A stretch of 64,000 nucleotides of DNA from Antilocapra americana (GCA_007570785.1 ML662442.1:29585681-29649680), one strand, 5' to 3'; positions 36,150-47,868 are shown, counted from the stretch's first letter. Numbers and translations: made by a program. Notes: generated by a model not told the origin, from the sequence alone.

Positions 36150-36630
36150 TCCTTTTTTTTTTTTTTCAAACTTATAACAAAAGAAACTGGACCAAGAAAA
36201 GAAAAAAAATTACATAATTCATTGCCAGGATTTAACTGCTCTATATGGGTATCATCTGTTTCCCTTCCACCAACCTTGAACTACAGGTCTTCAGTGAATC
36301 TTCTTGGTAATCCAGTTCCATAGTTATTAATGGCAGATGAATATGTGGCTTAATATTTTTGAGAATATGGGTTAAAAGGTTTACATCTCGTATCATATTC
36401 CAAAAGACTGTTAACATTCTCTTTAAATACCTAGTCTGCCTGTTACCTTGTTTCTTTACAACCTCTTTAAAAAGTCCCTTCGAAGTTATGAGAAGTTCAA
36501 GCCTGGTCTTCGGCAAGTAGCCCACAGGGGCAGCTCTTATGATGCATGCCGGCCCACGTGGAGGGCCGGTCACACACAGGTAGGATGGGTTTTCATAAGG
36601 ACTAAACCTTTTTGGACAAAATTAAATTCG
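36150..36630 (-). pseudogene. Possible processed pseudogene, parent unidentified
   Basis: A run of Ts at 36152-36165 would be a poly(A) tail on the - strand. Upstream on that strand lies an open frame (36573 to 36241, 110 codons) with a locally G+C- and CpG-rich start, unlike the A+T-rich surroundings. The reading contains GYLPKTRLELLITSKGLFKE and a basic middle, and the frame stays open upstream of the first Met. I do not recognise the protein. No target duplication or AATAAA is obvious, so it may be chance. Confidence 0.25.
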
Positions 36631-36659
36631 TTTAGTCATTTTTTTCTCATATCTTTAAA

Positions 36660-37917
36660 CTGAGTAGGACGTCATAAAAGAGAAACAGTGGGAAGAAGAG
36701 GGGGAAAGAGTAATATTTGACAAGCAGACTGATAAATGTAGTAGTAACTACTTTAGTCATCAATAGGATGGATTGAGAAAAGACAACGTAACATTTCCAC
36801 AAAGAGGAAGTTGACATAATTCTATGAGTCTTTGTCATATGTGTTCTGCAAGATAACCATCCTGGTCTTTTCAGAAATGTCAGTGTTCAGATTAAAGGAG
36901 ACTGAAGTCTCAGTGTGGGATCCTTGATTAGATCTTCGTTTATAGAGAAGAACTGCTGTAAATTTTATACTATTGGAATAGTTTGAAAAACTTGGGTGCA
37001 GTCTGTATACTAGCTATTATTCTACTAAGTTTAACTTCTTGGGTGTTATAGTGTTGTTGTCGTTGATCTTAGGAAATATATACTAAAGTACTTAGGGGTG
37101 ACAAGTACCTGGAGCTTGTCTTCAGGTAGTTTAGAAAAAAGAACTACAGGTCTTCAGTATGTATGTATGTGTGTGCGCAACATGCTTGGTGATGAATGAA
37201 TTTGGATTGTTTTTTCTTTCTGACCCTCATTTTACACTAAATGATGTTCTCTGGGTTTTACTTCTTACTTTTTTTCTCTTGGATGAGTAGTCGGTTGTTT
37301 GAGACCTTCTCATTTGATTTGTTTCCTTTTGTCCACCTCATTTCTAGCATGAAGCTGCTTGAGACTAGTTCTTGGGCTCAATTCATTTTCCTACATTGCA
37401 GTGATTAATCCTATAATCTAGGTAGCATAAATGTATATTATTAGTGATCATCAATAGAATAAGTAAGAAAATATGGGTGGATTTGTGCAGTTTCATATCT
37501 CTAAAACACATTTAAACACATTTTATTAACATGCCTTTAAAGATGTTAATAATATTCAGACACTAAGTTGTGATCCATAGAAACATTAGGTTCTCTAAAT
37601 AAGCTACTTAGAGCTCATCAGTTATGTTTAATAATTTGTGAAACATTTACTTGGAAGGCTGGTCGGGGAGTACCACTGAGTGAACTGAGGTGCAGAGCTT
37701 TCCGGTCTGTGTCTTTGCTCTAGAACAGACAGAACAGACCCTACATGGCCAAGGTCAATAATCCACTGTTTTTTGACACGTTTGAGAAACTCTTTTCAAT
37801 ATTTAACTTTGGAACCCTAAGGACCAACTAAGCTTTTGGTAATTACATCTGAGAGTTTAATAATAAAAACAGAATTATAAGAACGTATTCTTCCTTTGTT
37901 TAAAGTGTATGAGATCT
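36660..37917. other. Intron 1 sequence without recognised features
   Basis: About 1.25 kb, A+T-rich. A short TG-rich stretch occurs at about 37157-37176. Nothing else recognised. Confidence 0.5.
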
Positions 37918-38366
37918 CTTTTTTTTTGAATTGAAGTATAACTGACCGACAACACTGCCTTAGTTCCAGGTATACACCATAGTGATTTGGTATTCCTATA
38001 TATCACAAAATGTTGAGTCTCTACTGTCTGACATAATACAAGTTATTACAATATTATTTTCTGTATTCCCCATGCTGTCCATTTCATAGGCATGACTTGT
38101 CTATTTCGTAATGGTAAGTTAACCCCATTAATTTCCCTTACCTATTTCACTTCTCTCCCTGTCCTCTCCCCTCTGGCAATCACTTAGTTGCTCTCTATAT
38201 CTGCAAGTCTGTTGCTGTTTTGTTATTTGTTCATTGTTTTCTTTTTCTAGATTATTCATATAATTGAAATGATAATGGTATTTCTCTCTGTCTTACTAAT
38301 TTACTTAGTATGATAGATATTCTTTTATGTTCATCCATATTGTCTCAAATGGCAAGATTTCATTTT
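37918..38366 (-). mobile_element. Old L1, 3' part (outer element of a nest)
   Basis: Reverse L1 3'UTR and ORF2 end: starts with a T-run and 'gaattgaagtataactgacc', then 'aaaatgttgagtctctactg'. Interrupted at AAGATTTCATTTT (38354-38366) and resumed at 39403. Confidence 0.82.
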
Positions 38367-38652
38367 GTAAATAATTTTCAAATAACTTATTTACAAAAGA
38401 GAAACACAAACCTAGAGAAGGAACTTATGATTACCAGGGGGAGAGAGATAGATTGGCAGTTTGGGATTGACATGTACACACTGCTGTATTTAAAATAGAT
38501 GACCAGCAAGGAGCTCTTGAATAGCACAAGGAGCTATTCAATATTCTGTAATAACCTAAATGAGAAAAGAATTTGAAAAGGGATAGAAACTTATATAATT
38601 GAATCACTTTGCTGTGCACTTATAACTAACACATCATTGTAAATCAACTATC
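38367..38652 (+). mobile_element. L1 3'UTR fragment inserted in old L1
   Basis: Sense L1 3'UTR: 'cttatgattaccagggggag', 'caatattctgtaataaccta', 'gaatcactttgctgtgcac', 'catcattgtaaatcaactat'. Together with the BovB it lies between 13-base direct repeats. Confidence 0.8.
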
Positions 38653-39383
38653 AGTTCAGTTTAATTGCTCAGTTGTGTCTGACTCTGCAACCCCATGGAC
38701 TGCAGCACGCCAGGCCTCCCTGTCCATCACCAACTCCCAGAGTTTACCCAAACTCATGTCCATTGCGTCAGTGATACCATCCAACCATCTCATCCTCTGT
38801 CATCCCCTTCTCCTCCTGCCCTCAATCTTTCCCAGCATAAGGGTCTTTTCCAATGAGTCAGCTCTTTGCATCAGGTGGCCAAAGTATTGGAGTTTCAGCT
38901 TTAACATCAGTCCTTCCAATGAACACCCAGGACTGATCTCCTTTAGGATGGACTGGTTGGATCTCCTTGCAGTCCAAGGGACTCTCAAGAGTCTTCTCCA
39001 ACACCACAGTGCACAACCATCAATTCTTTGAGACTCAGCTTTCTTTATGGTCCAACTCTCACATCCATATATGACTACTGGAAAAACGATAGCCTTGACT
39101 AGACCTTTGTTGGCAAAGTATAATGTCTCTGCTTTTTAATATGGTGTCTAGGTTGGTCATAACTTTCCTTCCAAGGATTAAACGTCTTTTATTTTCAGGG
39201 CTGCAGTCACCATCTGCAGTGATTTTGGAGCTAAAAAAAATAAACTCTGCTACTGTTTCCACTGTTTCCCCATCTATTTGCCATGAAGTGATGGGACCAG
39301 ATGCCATGATTTTAGTTTTCTGCATGTTGAGCTTTAACTCAACTTTTTCACTCTCCTCTTTCACTTTCAAGAGGCTCTTTAGT
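38653..39383 (-). mobile_element. BovB LINE 3' fragment (innermost of nest)
   Basis: From CAGTTCAGTTTAATTGCTCA to CAAGAGGCTCTTTAGTATA. Antisense frames retain SWQIDGETVETVAEFIFFSS and GRRRRG. It sits between the L1 3'UTR and the remnant A-rich tail (39381-39395). Confidence 0.9.
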
Positions 39384-39402
39384 ATAAAATAAAATTTTTT
39401 TT

Positions 39403-40383
39403 AAGATTTCATTTTTTATGGCTAACATTCCATTGTATACGTGTGGGGAGTATGTGTGTGTATATCACATCTTCTTTATCCATTTATCTGTTCATGGGTG
39501 TTTAGGTTGCTTCCATAACTTGGCTGTTGTAAACAAATCTGCAGTGAACATAGGGGTGCATATATCTTTCTGAATTAGTGTGTCTTTTTTTTTTTTTTGA
39601 AAAATACTCAGAAGTAAAATTGCTGCATTGCATGGTAGTTCAGTTTTTAAATCGTTGAGGAACCTTCCTACAGTTTTCACTGTGCATTGGTGTGCAGTGA
39701 CTGCCTCTGTTTACATTCCTACCAGTAGTGCTCAGGGGTTCCTTTTTCTCCACATTCTCATCAGTCCTTATTATTTGCTGTCTTTTGATAATAGCCATTC
39801 TGACAGATGTGAGGTGATAACTTATTGTGGTTGGATTTGCATATCCTGATGATTAGTGATGTTGAGCATCTTTTCATGGCCATCTATATGTCTTCTTTGG
39901 AAGAATGTATTCAGATCTTCTGCCCATTTTTAATCAGGTTATCTGTTTGATGTTGAGTTGTATGAGTTATTTGTACATTTTGGATATTAACTCCTAATCA
40001 GATATATTGTTTGAAAATATCTTTTCCCATTGTCTGCCTTTTTTAATTTTTGGTTGAGTATCCTTCACTGTGCAGAAGCTTTTTAGTTTGATATAGTGCC
40101 AATTGTTTATTTTCACTTTTATTTCCCTTTCCTAAAGAGACATAACCAAAAAAATACTGCTTAAACTGAAAGCATACTGCCTGCATTTTATTCTAGGAGT
40201 CTTATGGTTTCAGATCTTACATTTAAGTCTTCAATACATTTTGATTTTATTTTTGTGTATGGTGTGAAAAGGTGGTCTGGTTTGATTCTTTTGCATGTAG
40301 TTGTCTAGTTTTCCCAATACTATTTATTGAGGAGGCATTCTTTTTCCCATTATATATTCTTTGCCATAGGTTAATTGTATCAG
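39403..40383 (-). mobile_element. Old L1, 5'-ward continuation of the element at 37918
   Basis: After the second AAGATTTCATTTT (39403-39415), reverse ORF2 continues: 'ggctaacattccattgtata', 'ccatttatctgttcatggg', 'aggttgcttccataacttgg', 'gatttgcatatcctgatgat', 'cttttcccattgtctgcctt'. Many stops. Confidence 0.85.
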
Positions 40384-40399
40384 ACATTTAAAAAAATTT

Positions 40400-40845
40400 A
40401 GATGAGATCCTGTTCCTATAGTGCAGATGCCACCAGCAGCTTTTCTCAAAAAGGAGAATCTGAGATTTCTCCTTTTTACTTTGTAAGTTCTTTTGTGCAT
40501 CATGTAGTGCTTATATACTCTGAGGGTGACCTCCTTCCCTTTCTCTTGCTCTCTCTCTCTTTTTTCCCTCCTCTCTCTCCTTCTATTGTCTGTCTGTCTC
40601 TGGCATTGATCAGAAAAGGAAAGTGAACAAATATCCAGAATTTCTGAATAAGTGAGAAATAAAGGAAAAACATTACCTGGAGAAGCAGGGATGACAAGGG
40701 TCTGCTCATGGTCCTTGTGTGGTTGAGTTTGCCCTGAGGCAGACACACTGGGCAGACTGCTCACCGAGGTTAGGAGCATCATTTATGGTCAGTGAAGAAA
40801 AGCTGCTGATGGCTTCTGCAAGCTAGAAACAGGATCTCATCTGTC
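40400..40845. repeat. Element flanked by about 48-base imperfect inverted repeats
   Basis: The left arm (40400-40448, AGATGAGATCCTGTTCC through CAGCAGCTTTTCTC) and the reverse complement of the right arm (40797-40844) align over about 48 bases with few mismatches. The inner 350 bases contain a CT-rich tract on the + strand (40540-40580) and a TATATAAG-like box on the - strand. I do not recognise the family. Confidence 0.6.
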
Positions 40846-41089
40846 TATTATGGAGGAGTATGCAGCCATCAGACAGGAGTTGCCCATCTTTCCTTTCCAG
40901 CTCAAATCCCAGTCTTTACCCTTGCTCTCTTGGGAAGACTTTTTCCCTATTTTTCAGTCAGTGCCAGTCTCTCCACCTGTGTCAGGAAGTCCTCGCCTCA
41001 AACTTTCTCCATGACTTTGGTGCAGTAATTAGCCCTTCCCTAGGTTGCATTTTCAGTTCGTCTTAAAAAAACAAAACAAAACAAAACCT

Positions 41090-41900
41090 CTCCCTTGACT
41101 AGACTCTGCTCCCTCCAAATCCATCATTCTAGTTGTCCCTCTGTCTTTCCTTTCGTTTATCAACTATTTCTGGAGGTTTCTTTTTTCCCTCTACCAGCTA
41201 AATTGCCTCCATTCACTTGCTGTCCACTCATCCACTTTCTCCACTTGTCCATTTGCTCTGCCCTTACCACTCTAATGAATGTGCTGTCTCAAAGATTATT
41301 TCTGAGATACACATTCTGAATGCAGGGGCTTCAAGTCTTCATTTTTCTTGATTTTTTTGCAGCCTTTGACCAGATCCCCTGCCCCTCCCTTGCACCTGGG
41401 ACTGTGATGCCTGGCTTCCACTCTAGCCCGTCTCACTCAGCCTCCTCCTCTGAACCCATAACCATGACCCAGCCCTTGGTCTCCTTAATTCTTTTTCTTT
41501 TTTTTTAATTCTTTTACTTTACAATATTGTATTGGTTTTGCCATACATTGACATGAATCCGCCATGGGTGTACATGTGTTCCCCTTCCAGAACCCCCCTC
41601 CCACCTCCCTCCTGATTCCATCCCTCTGGGTCATCCTGGTATACCAGCCCTGAGCACCCTGTATCATGCATCAGTCCTGGCCTGGCGATTCATTTCACAT
41701 ATGATAATTTACATGCTTCAGTGCCATTCTTCCATATCATCCTGCCCTCACCCTCCTTCATTCTTTCTCAGTAGTTTCTCCCTCTGGACCTTGTCCAGCT
41801 CAGCAACTACAAGTGTCTCTGCAGTATGGACCACGTCTAACCTTTCTAATGCCAGAGCCCGTCTCTCTCTTTGCGGAGTCCTGTGCTTACCCATCAATGT
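41090..41900 (+). mobile_element. L2 LINE remnant, interrupted by a young L1
   Basis: Sense L2-like blocks, including 'ttgcagcctttgaccagatc', which matches the RT segment encoding an AFD-type motif. Continuity resumes after the L1 fragment at about 41756. Confidence 0.5.
41487..41755 (-). mobile_element. L1 3'UTR fragment, young
   Basis: Reverse of the same 3'UTR seen at 25330-25560: 'caatattgtattggttttgc', 'ccatgggtgtacatgtgttc', 'gatgcatcagtcctgg'-like blocks. Flanks TCCTTAATTCTTT and TCCTTCATTCTTT look like a slightly diverged TSD. Confidence 0.85.
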
Positions 41901-41939
41901 GTCTCACTTTTAGATTAATTCAACCTGTTATTCTGTTTC

Positions 41940-41988
41940 TATGTGTGTGTTAGTCACTCAGTTGTGTCCGACTCTTTGTGACTCTTCT
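41940..41988 (-). mobile_element. Bov-A2-type SINE fragment
   Basis: Only TGTGTGTTAGTCACTCAGTTG through GACTCTTTGTGACTC is present. Confidence 0.65.
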
Positions 41989-42115
41989 ATCTCTATAGCT
42001 TTCCCCTTAACATTTTGACTAAAAAAAGTTCTGGTAAAAACGTCCTTAACATTTTGACTGAGATTCTGGCTAAACATCCTGTGATAAGCCATAATGGAAA
42101 AGAATATGAAAAAGA

Positions 42116-42236
42116 GTATACACACACACATACACACACACACACGTGTGTGTATAACTGAATCACTTTGCTATACAGCAGAAATTAACACAACGTGGTA
42201 AATCAACTATACATCAATGAATTTTTTTGAAAAAGA
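42116..42236 (+). mobile_element. (CA)n/(TG)n tract and L1 3' end fragment
   Basis: A CA tract switches to a TG tract (42117-42157), making a self-complementary block. It continues into the L1 3' end 'ctgaatcactttgctataca' and 'ggtaaatcaactatacatc'. Confidence 0.7.
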
Positions 42237-42414
42237 TTCTGTTTAATATAAAGTAAGCATTTTACTCAGAATAAGGGAAAACTCATACATTTCCACCCTC
42301 TCGCACCCCAGCAAAGACCCATTTTTTATTTCTCCTGCTTTGTAACACTTGACAAAATTTCACTTTGACTCATTGGGTAAATATTTCTTTAAAGTCAGTC
42401 TCCACTAAGCTGCA

Positions 42415-42540
42415 TGGAGAAGGAAATGGCACCCCACTCCAGTACTCTTGCCTGGAAAATCCCATGGATGGAGGAGCCTGGTGGGCTACAGTCCATGGGG
42501 TCTCAAAGAGGTGGACATGACTGAGTGACTTCACTTTCTT
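42415..42540 (+). mobile_element. BovA-type SINE with perfect TSD
   Basis: GGAGAAGGAAATGGCACCCC to the TTCACTTTCTT tail. The 14-base direct repeat TCCACTAAGCTGCA lies at 42401-42414 and 42541-42554. No tRNA head. Same subtype as the SINE inside the mariner at 59733. Confidence 0.94.
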
Positions 42541-43096
42541 TCCACTAAGCTGCAAGAGAGTAGACACTGCATTTACATATCCAGTTCGCTGCTGTGCTTT
42601 CTGTGCCAGTTACAGGGCTGGGCGTGTAGCAGGTGCGCAGTAAATTAATAAAGTAGGAATTTACCATTAAAGTTTTGCTAATAAGCTGTTAAACTTTAGG
42701 TACTTGATTTTTTTACATTTTCCTCAAAGTATATGTTTGTTTGTTTGTTTTATAAGTATTGCTATAACAGTTCATGTTCAATATTCTTGGTAAAGTTTAA
42801 GGATAATTTTTATAAATCAGTTTTGTGTTAGTCATTTTTAAGGAAATTTGAAGGGTATCTGTTGGTAATTAATATTCCTTTAATTTTCTGTTTTCATTTT
42901 CATTGTTATATTTATCTACAGCTAAGGCATTCCGAGTATTGATTCATTCTTTTAGCACTGTTAGTGTTTGTCTTTTTAAATGGTTTGTTTTCTGATTATC
43001 ATGGTAAAATACATTCATTACAGAAGGCTTAGACATACTTAATATCCTCAGTTAAAATTTGTTTAATTTACTTACACACTTTTAAATATGTATCTG

Positions 43097-43436
43097 GGGA
43101 TTCCCTGGTGGCCCATTGGTTGAGGATCTGCCTGCCAACACGGGGGACATGGGTTTGATCCTTGTTTCTGGATGATCCCACGTGCCATGGAGCAGCTAAG
43201 CCCACGTGCCACAACTGCTGAAGCCCCGACGCCCTAGAGCCTGTACTCTGCAACAGGAGAAGCCACCCGAAATGAGAAGTCAGAGAACCGCAGCTAGAGA
43301 GTATCCCACCCCCCCACGCCGCTCTCAGCAACTGGAGAAAGCACCACACAACAGCAAAGACCCAGCACGGCCAAAAATAAATAAATCCATAAATATAAAT
43401 CCATAAATAAATCATTAAAAATGTTAAAAATAGTTG
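43097..43436 (+). mobile_element. CHR-type tRNA-Glu SINE with TSD
   Basis: GGGATTCCCTGGTGGCCCAT head, the long CHR body (ccacgtgccatggagcagct, gcaacaggagaagccaccc), and an AAATAAATAAATCC-rich tail. The direct repeat AAATATGTATCTG occurs at 43084-43096 and 43437-43449. Confidence 0.92.
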
Positions 43437-43784
43437 AAATATGTATCTGCACACATGCATACTCATTGTTTTCTCTGTATAAGATTGGCTCTACCTGGAT
43501 ATAATAACACGTGTATTTGCCTTATACTAAAAGCTTTTTCTTTGAAATATCCTCCTAAATACATGTGCTCTTCAGTGGTTTCATGGTATTACATTGTGTG
43601 AATGTATCATCCTTTATTCAGTGATTCCCTCACCTTAGCAGTGTTAAACCTGTTGTATAATATGCAGCAATTGAGGTTCATTTAGAATATTTTAAGGTAA
43701 TATACTTTTCAGTGAACATACTTTATTACTAATGAGTTAGCTGTTAGTGAGAACGTGTTTATATTGCCAATGCATTTGCTCCGT

Positions 43785-44010
43785 CAACCATAACAGAGTA
43801 CCGTAGACCTTCTTGTCAGAGCAAGGAAGCAAGTGCTCTTGTGTCTCTTATAAAGGCTCTGAGTCCTACCATGAGGACCCCATCCTTGTGACCTCATCTG
43901 CATTTCATTACCACCCGTTATCTCCATGTAACGTCATACTAGGAGTAAGGGATTTCAACACATGGCTTTTGTGGGGTTGGAGAGGAGACACAATTAGTTC
44001 ATAGTAGTCA
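43785..44010. mobile_element. Ancient interspersed repeat, family unassigned
   Basis: The block 'gaccccatccttgtgacctc' with 'ggatttcaacacatggctttt' recurs in mammalian genomes. Family not assigned. Confidence 0.4.
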
Positions 44011-44089
44011 ACAGTGAGAACTATTCAGATGTGATTTGTTTTTACTTAAGTAGCATTTTACCTAAATAGAGATTTGTTTTTACCTAAGT

Positions 44090-44806
44090 AGTATGAAAAA
44101 GCTGGTTTAAAACTCAACATTCAGAAAACTAAGATCTTGGCATCTGATCCCATTGGTCCAATCACTTCATGGCAAATAGATGAGGAAACAGTGGGAACAG
44201 TGAGAGACTTTATTTTGGGGGGCTCCAAAATCACTGCAATGATGACTGCAGCCATGAAATTAAAAGATGCTTACTCCTTGGAAGAAAAGTTATGACCAAC
44301 CTAGATAGCATATTAAAAAGCAGAGACATTACTTTGCCAACAAAGGTCCATCTAGTCAAAGCTATGATTTTTCCAGTAGTCATGTGTGGATGTGAGAGTT
44401 GGACCATAAAGAAAGCTGAGCACTGAAGAATTGATGCTTTTGAACTGTGGTGTTGGAGAAGACTCTTGAGAATCCCCTGGACTGCAAGGAGATCCAACCA
44501 GTCTATCCTAAAGGAGATCAGTCCTGAATATTCATTGGAAGGACTAATGCTGAAGCTGAAACTCCAACACTTTGGCCACTTGATGCAGAGAACTGACTCA
44601 TTGGAAAAGACCTTGATGCTGGGAAAGATTGAAGGCAGGAGGAGAAGGGGACGAGGAAGAGGATGAGATGGTTGGATGACATCACTGACTCAGTGGGCAT
44701 GAGTTTGAGTAAACTTCAGGAGTTGTTGATGGACAGGGAAGCCTGGCATACTGCAGTCCATAGGGTCACAAAGAGTCAGACATGACTGAGCTACTGAGCT
44801 GGAGTA
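44090..44806 (+). mobile_element. BovB LINE 3' fragment, sense
   Basis: Sense ORF2 C-terminal region through the 3' end (CAGACATGACTGAGCTACTG). The frame is shifted and carries stops; RIPWTARRSNQSILKE is readable. Confidence 0.9.
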
Positions 44807-45849
44807 GCATTTTTAAAACTAGGATGTAGAATTGTTCTCATTTTATCTATAGGCAAGATTATCTGAAAATCTTCATAGAAAAAATAAAAATTACTCAAAA
44901 TTGCTTATTGATCATGTGGTATATAGTTAAATTATGCATTACTGGCATAAAATGGAACTCTGAAATTGCATGACATTGCGGAAATGATTGTACTGTCCCA
45001 TTCTATGAATGTTCATAGTTCCAGAAAAATTGCAAATGGCTCTTAATGTCTTTTAAAATAGTTTATAAAAAGAGACATTAGAGAATTTCCTTTTCCTATG
45101 TGGAAAATGATAGCCATTTTATGGATGATTATGATCACTTACTGAAATTTCTTTTAAAATTAGTCTCGTTCTCTCTGAAAAATAAATGATATAACTAATA
45201 AGGAGGCCTCCATATCTTATAGTGCTTTATATTTTTTTAAAAAAAGCTTTAAAATGTCAATGATCAGTTGACCTTATAACAACATCACTATGGTAGAATA
45301 AGTATGATCTCCATTTAACTGAGAAACTTGAAGCTTGGAGAGATTATTTTACCTAGGGTCAAAATTTCAATTTGAGTCCATTCTGTTACTTCAAGTCATA
45401 TATCTTGTATGTGTTCAAAGAACATGGAACCATCTATATTACCTTTGTCTGAGAAATAGTATTTGATCAGAGAAACATACTAATGAATAGTTACCTAGTA
45501 AATGTAATTATGTAGAAAAGTGAGCAATTGGAAAACACTCTTAGTGTTTTAGTTAAGGTACTAACTATAGTTAAGGTACTTAACTCATTTAAAAATAATA
45601 TAATTAAGTATTAGTATAGTTTAAATTATTTATAGAGCACTGCTAATTGTACTTGGCATAAGTACAACTGTTATTGGCACTGTTTGTTATTGTACTTGGC
45701 ATCTTTTTATTGTTTGTTTTTAAATTTTTAGAAATTTATTTTTACGTTGCTTTTTGTGGAAGATACAAATATATCTTGTATCTTCAGTATTTTATCTTCA
45801 GTATATTTGTTTTGTATATTTTCAGAATCACATAATTGGTGTTCTCTAT
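44807..45849. other. Intron 1 sequence; probable MIR remnant at 45265-45400
   Basis: A+T-rich. The 45265-45400 part has MIR-like reverse blocks ('ctccatttaactgagaaact', 'tggagagattattttaccta'). The rest shows nothing recognisable. Confidence 0.45.
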
Positions 45850-47868
45850 GTATGGTACATACACAGATCTGATAGACAGAGTGCCTGATGAACTATGGAT
45901 GGAGGTTCATGACACTGTATAAGAGACAGGGATTAAGATGATCCCCATGGAAAAGAAATGCAAAAAAGCAAAATGGCTGTCTGAAGAGGCCTTACAAATA
46001 GCTGTGAAAAGAAGAGAAACAAAAAGCAAAGGAGAAAAAGAAAGATATTCCCATCTGAATGCAGAGTTCCAAAGAAAAGCAAGGAGAGATAAAAAAGCCT
46101 TCCTCAGCGATCAGTGCAAAGAAATAGAGGAAAACAACAGAATGGGAAAGACTAGAGATCTCTTCAAGAAAATTAGAGATACCAAGGGAACATTTCATGC
46201 AAAGATGGGCTCGTTAAAGGAGAGAAATGGTATGGACCTAACAGAAGCAGAAGATATTAAGAAGAGGTGGCAAGAATACATAGAAGAACTGTACAAAAAA
46301 GATCTTCATGACCCAGATAATCATGATGGTGTGATCACTCACCTAGAGCCAGACATCCTGGAATGTGAAGTCAGGTGGTCCTTAGGAAGCATCACTACAA
46401 ACAAGCTAGTGGAGGTGATGGAATTCCAGTTGAGCTATTTCAAATCCTGAAAGATGATGTTGTGAAAGTGCTGCACTCAATATGCCAACAAATGTGGAAA
46501 ACTCAGCAATGGCCACAGGACAGGAAAAGGTCAGTTTTCACTCCAATCCCAAAGAAAGGCAATGCCAAATAATGCTTGAACTACCTCACAGTTGCACTCA
46601 TCTCTCACGCTAGTAAAGTGATGCTCAAAATTCTCCAAGCCAGGCTTCAACAATACGTGAACTGTGAACTTCCAGGTGTTCAAGCTGGTTTTAGAAAAGG
46701 CAGAGGAACCAGAGATTACATTGCCAACATCCACTGGATCATCAAAAAAGCAAGAGAGTTCCAGAAAAACATCTATTTCTGCTTTATTGACTATGCCAAA
46801 TCCTTTGACTGTGTGGATCACAGTAAACTGTGGAAAATTCTAAAGAGATGGGAATACCAGACCACCTGACATGTCTCTTGAGAAACCTGTATGCAGGTCA
46901 AGAAGCAGCAGTTAGAACTGGCCATGGAACAACAGACTCATTCCAAATAGGAAAAGGAGTACGTCAAGGCTGTATTTTGTCACCCTGCTTATTTAACTTA
47001 TCTGCAGAGTACATCATGAGAAATGCTGGGCTGGAGGAAGCACAAGCTGGAATCAAGATTGCCGGGAGAAATATCAATAACCTCAGATACGCAGATGACA
47101 GCACCATTATGGCAGAAAGTGAAGAGGAACTAAAAAGCCTCTTGATGTAAGTGAAAGAGGAGAATGAAAATGTTGGCTTAAAGCTCAACATTCAGAGAAC
47201 TAAGATCATGGCATCTGGTCCCATCTCTTCATGGCAAATAGATGGGGAAACAGTGGAAACAGTGTCAGACTTTATTTTTCTGGGCTCCAAAATCCCTGCA
47301 GATGGTGATTGCAGCCATGAAATTAAAAGACGTTTACTCCTTGGAAGGAAGGTTATGATCAACCTAGACAGCATATTAAAAAGCAGAGACATTACTTTGC
47401 CAACAAAGGTCCATCTAGTCAAGGCAATGGTTTTTCCATTAGTCATGTATGGATGTGAGAGTTGGACTATAAAGAAAGCTGAGCACTGAAGAAATGATGC
47501 TTTTGAACTGTGGTGTTGGAGAAGACTCTTGAGAGTCCCTTGACTGCAAGGAGATCCAACCAGTTCATCCTAAAGGAGAGCAGTTCTGGGTGTTCATTGG
47601 AGAGACTGATGTTGAAACTGAAACTCCAGTACTTTGGCCACCTCATGCCAAAGAGTTGACTCATTGGAAAAGATCCTAATGATGGAAAGGATTGGGAGCA
47701 GGAGTTGTAGTGGACGACAGAGGATGAGATGGCTGGATGGAATCATCCACACGATGGACATGGGTTTGGGTAGACTCTGGGAGTTGGTGATGGACAGGAA
47801 GGCCTGGCGTGCTGCAGTTCATGGGGTCGCAAAGAGTCAGACACGACTGAGTGACTGAACTGAATTGA
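45850..47868 (+). mobile_element. BovB LINE, 5'-truncated, RT and C-terminal domain
   Basis: About 2 kb in sense. The first open frame (45938-46450) covers the linker between endonuclease and RT. Later frames cover RT, with KGVRQGCILSPCLFNLSAEY and NNLRYADDSTI (46830-47150), then SWQIDGETVETVSDF and GCESWTIKKAEH (47151-47489), then the 3' end. Shifts and stops separate the frames, so it is inactive but is the best-preserved RT in the window. Sense to FAM184A. Confidence 0.92.

Noticed and set aside
40324..40782. 152-codon minus-strand ORF as a gene
   Set aside because: It spans the old L1 edge and the inverted-repeat element and includes a simple-sequence basic tract. Better treated as repeat.
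45938..46450. 170-codon plus-strand ORF as a host gene or FAM184A exon
   Set aside because: It is the BovB linker region followed by BovB RT; no FAM184A similarity and no fitting splice frame.
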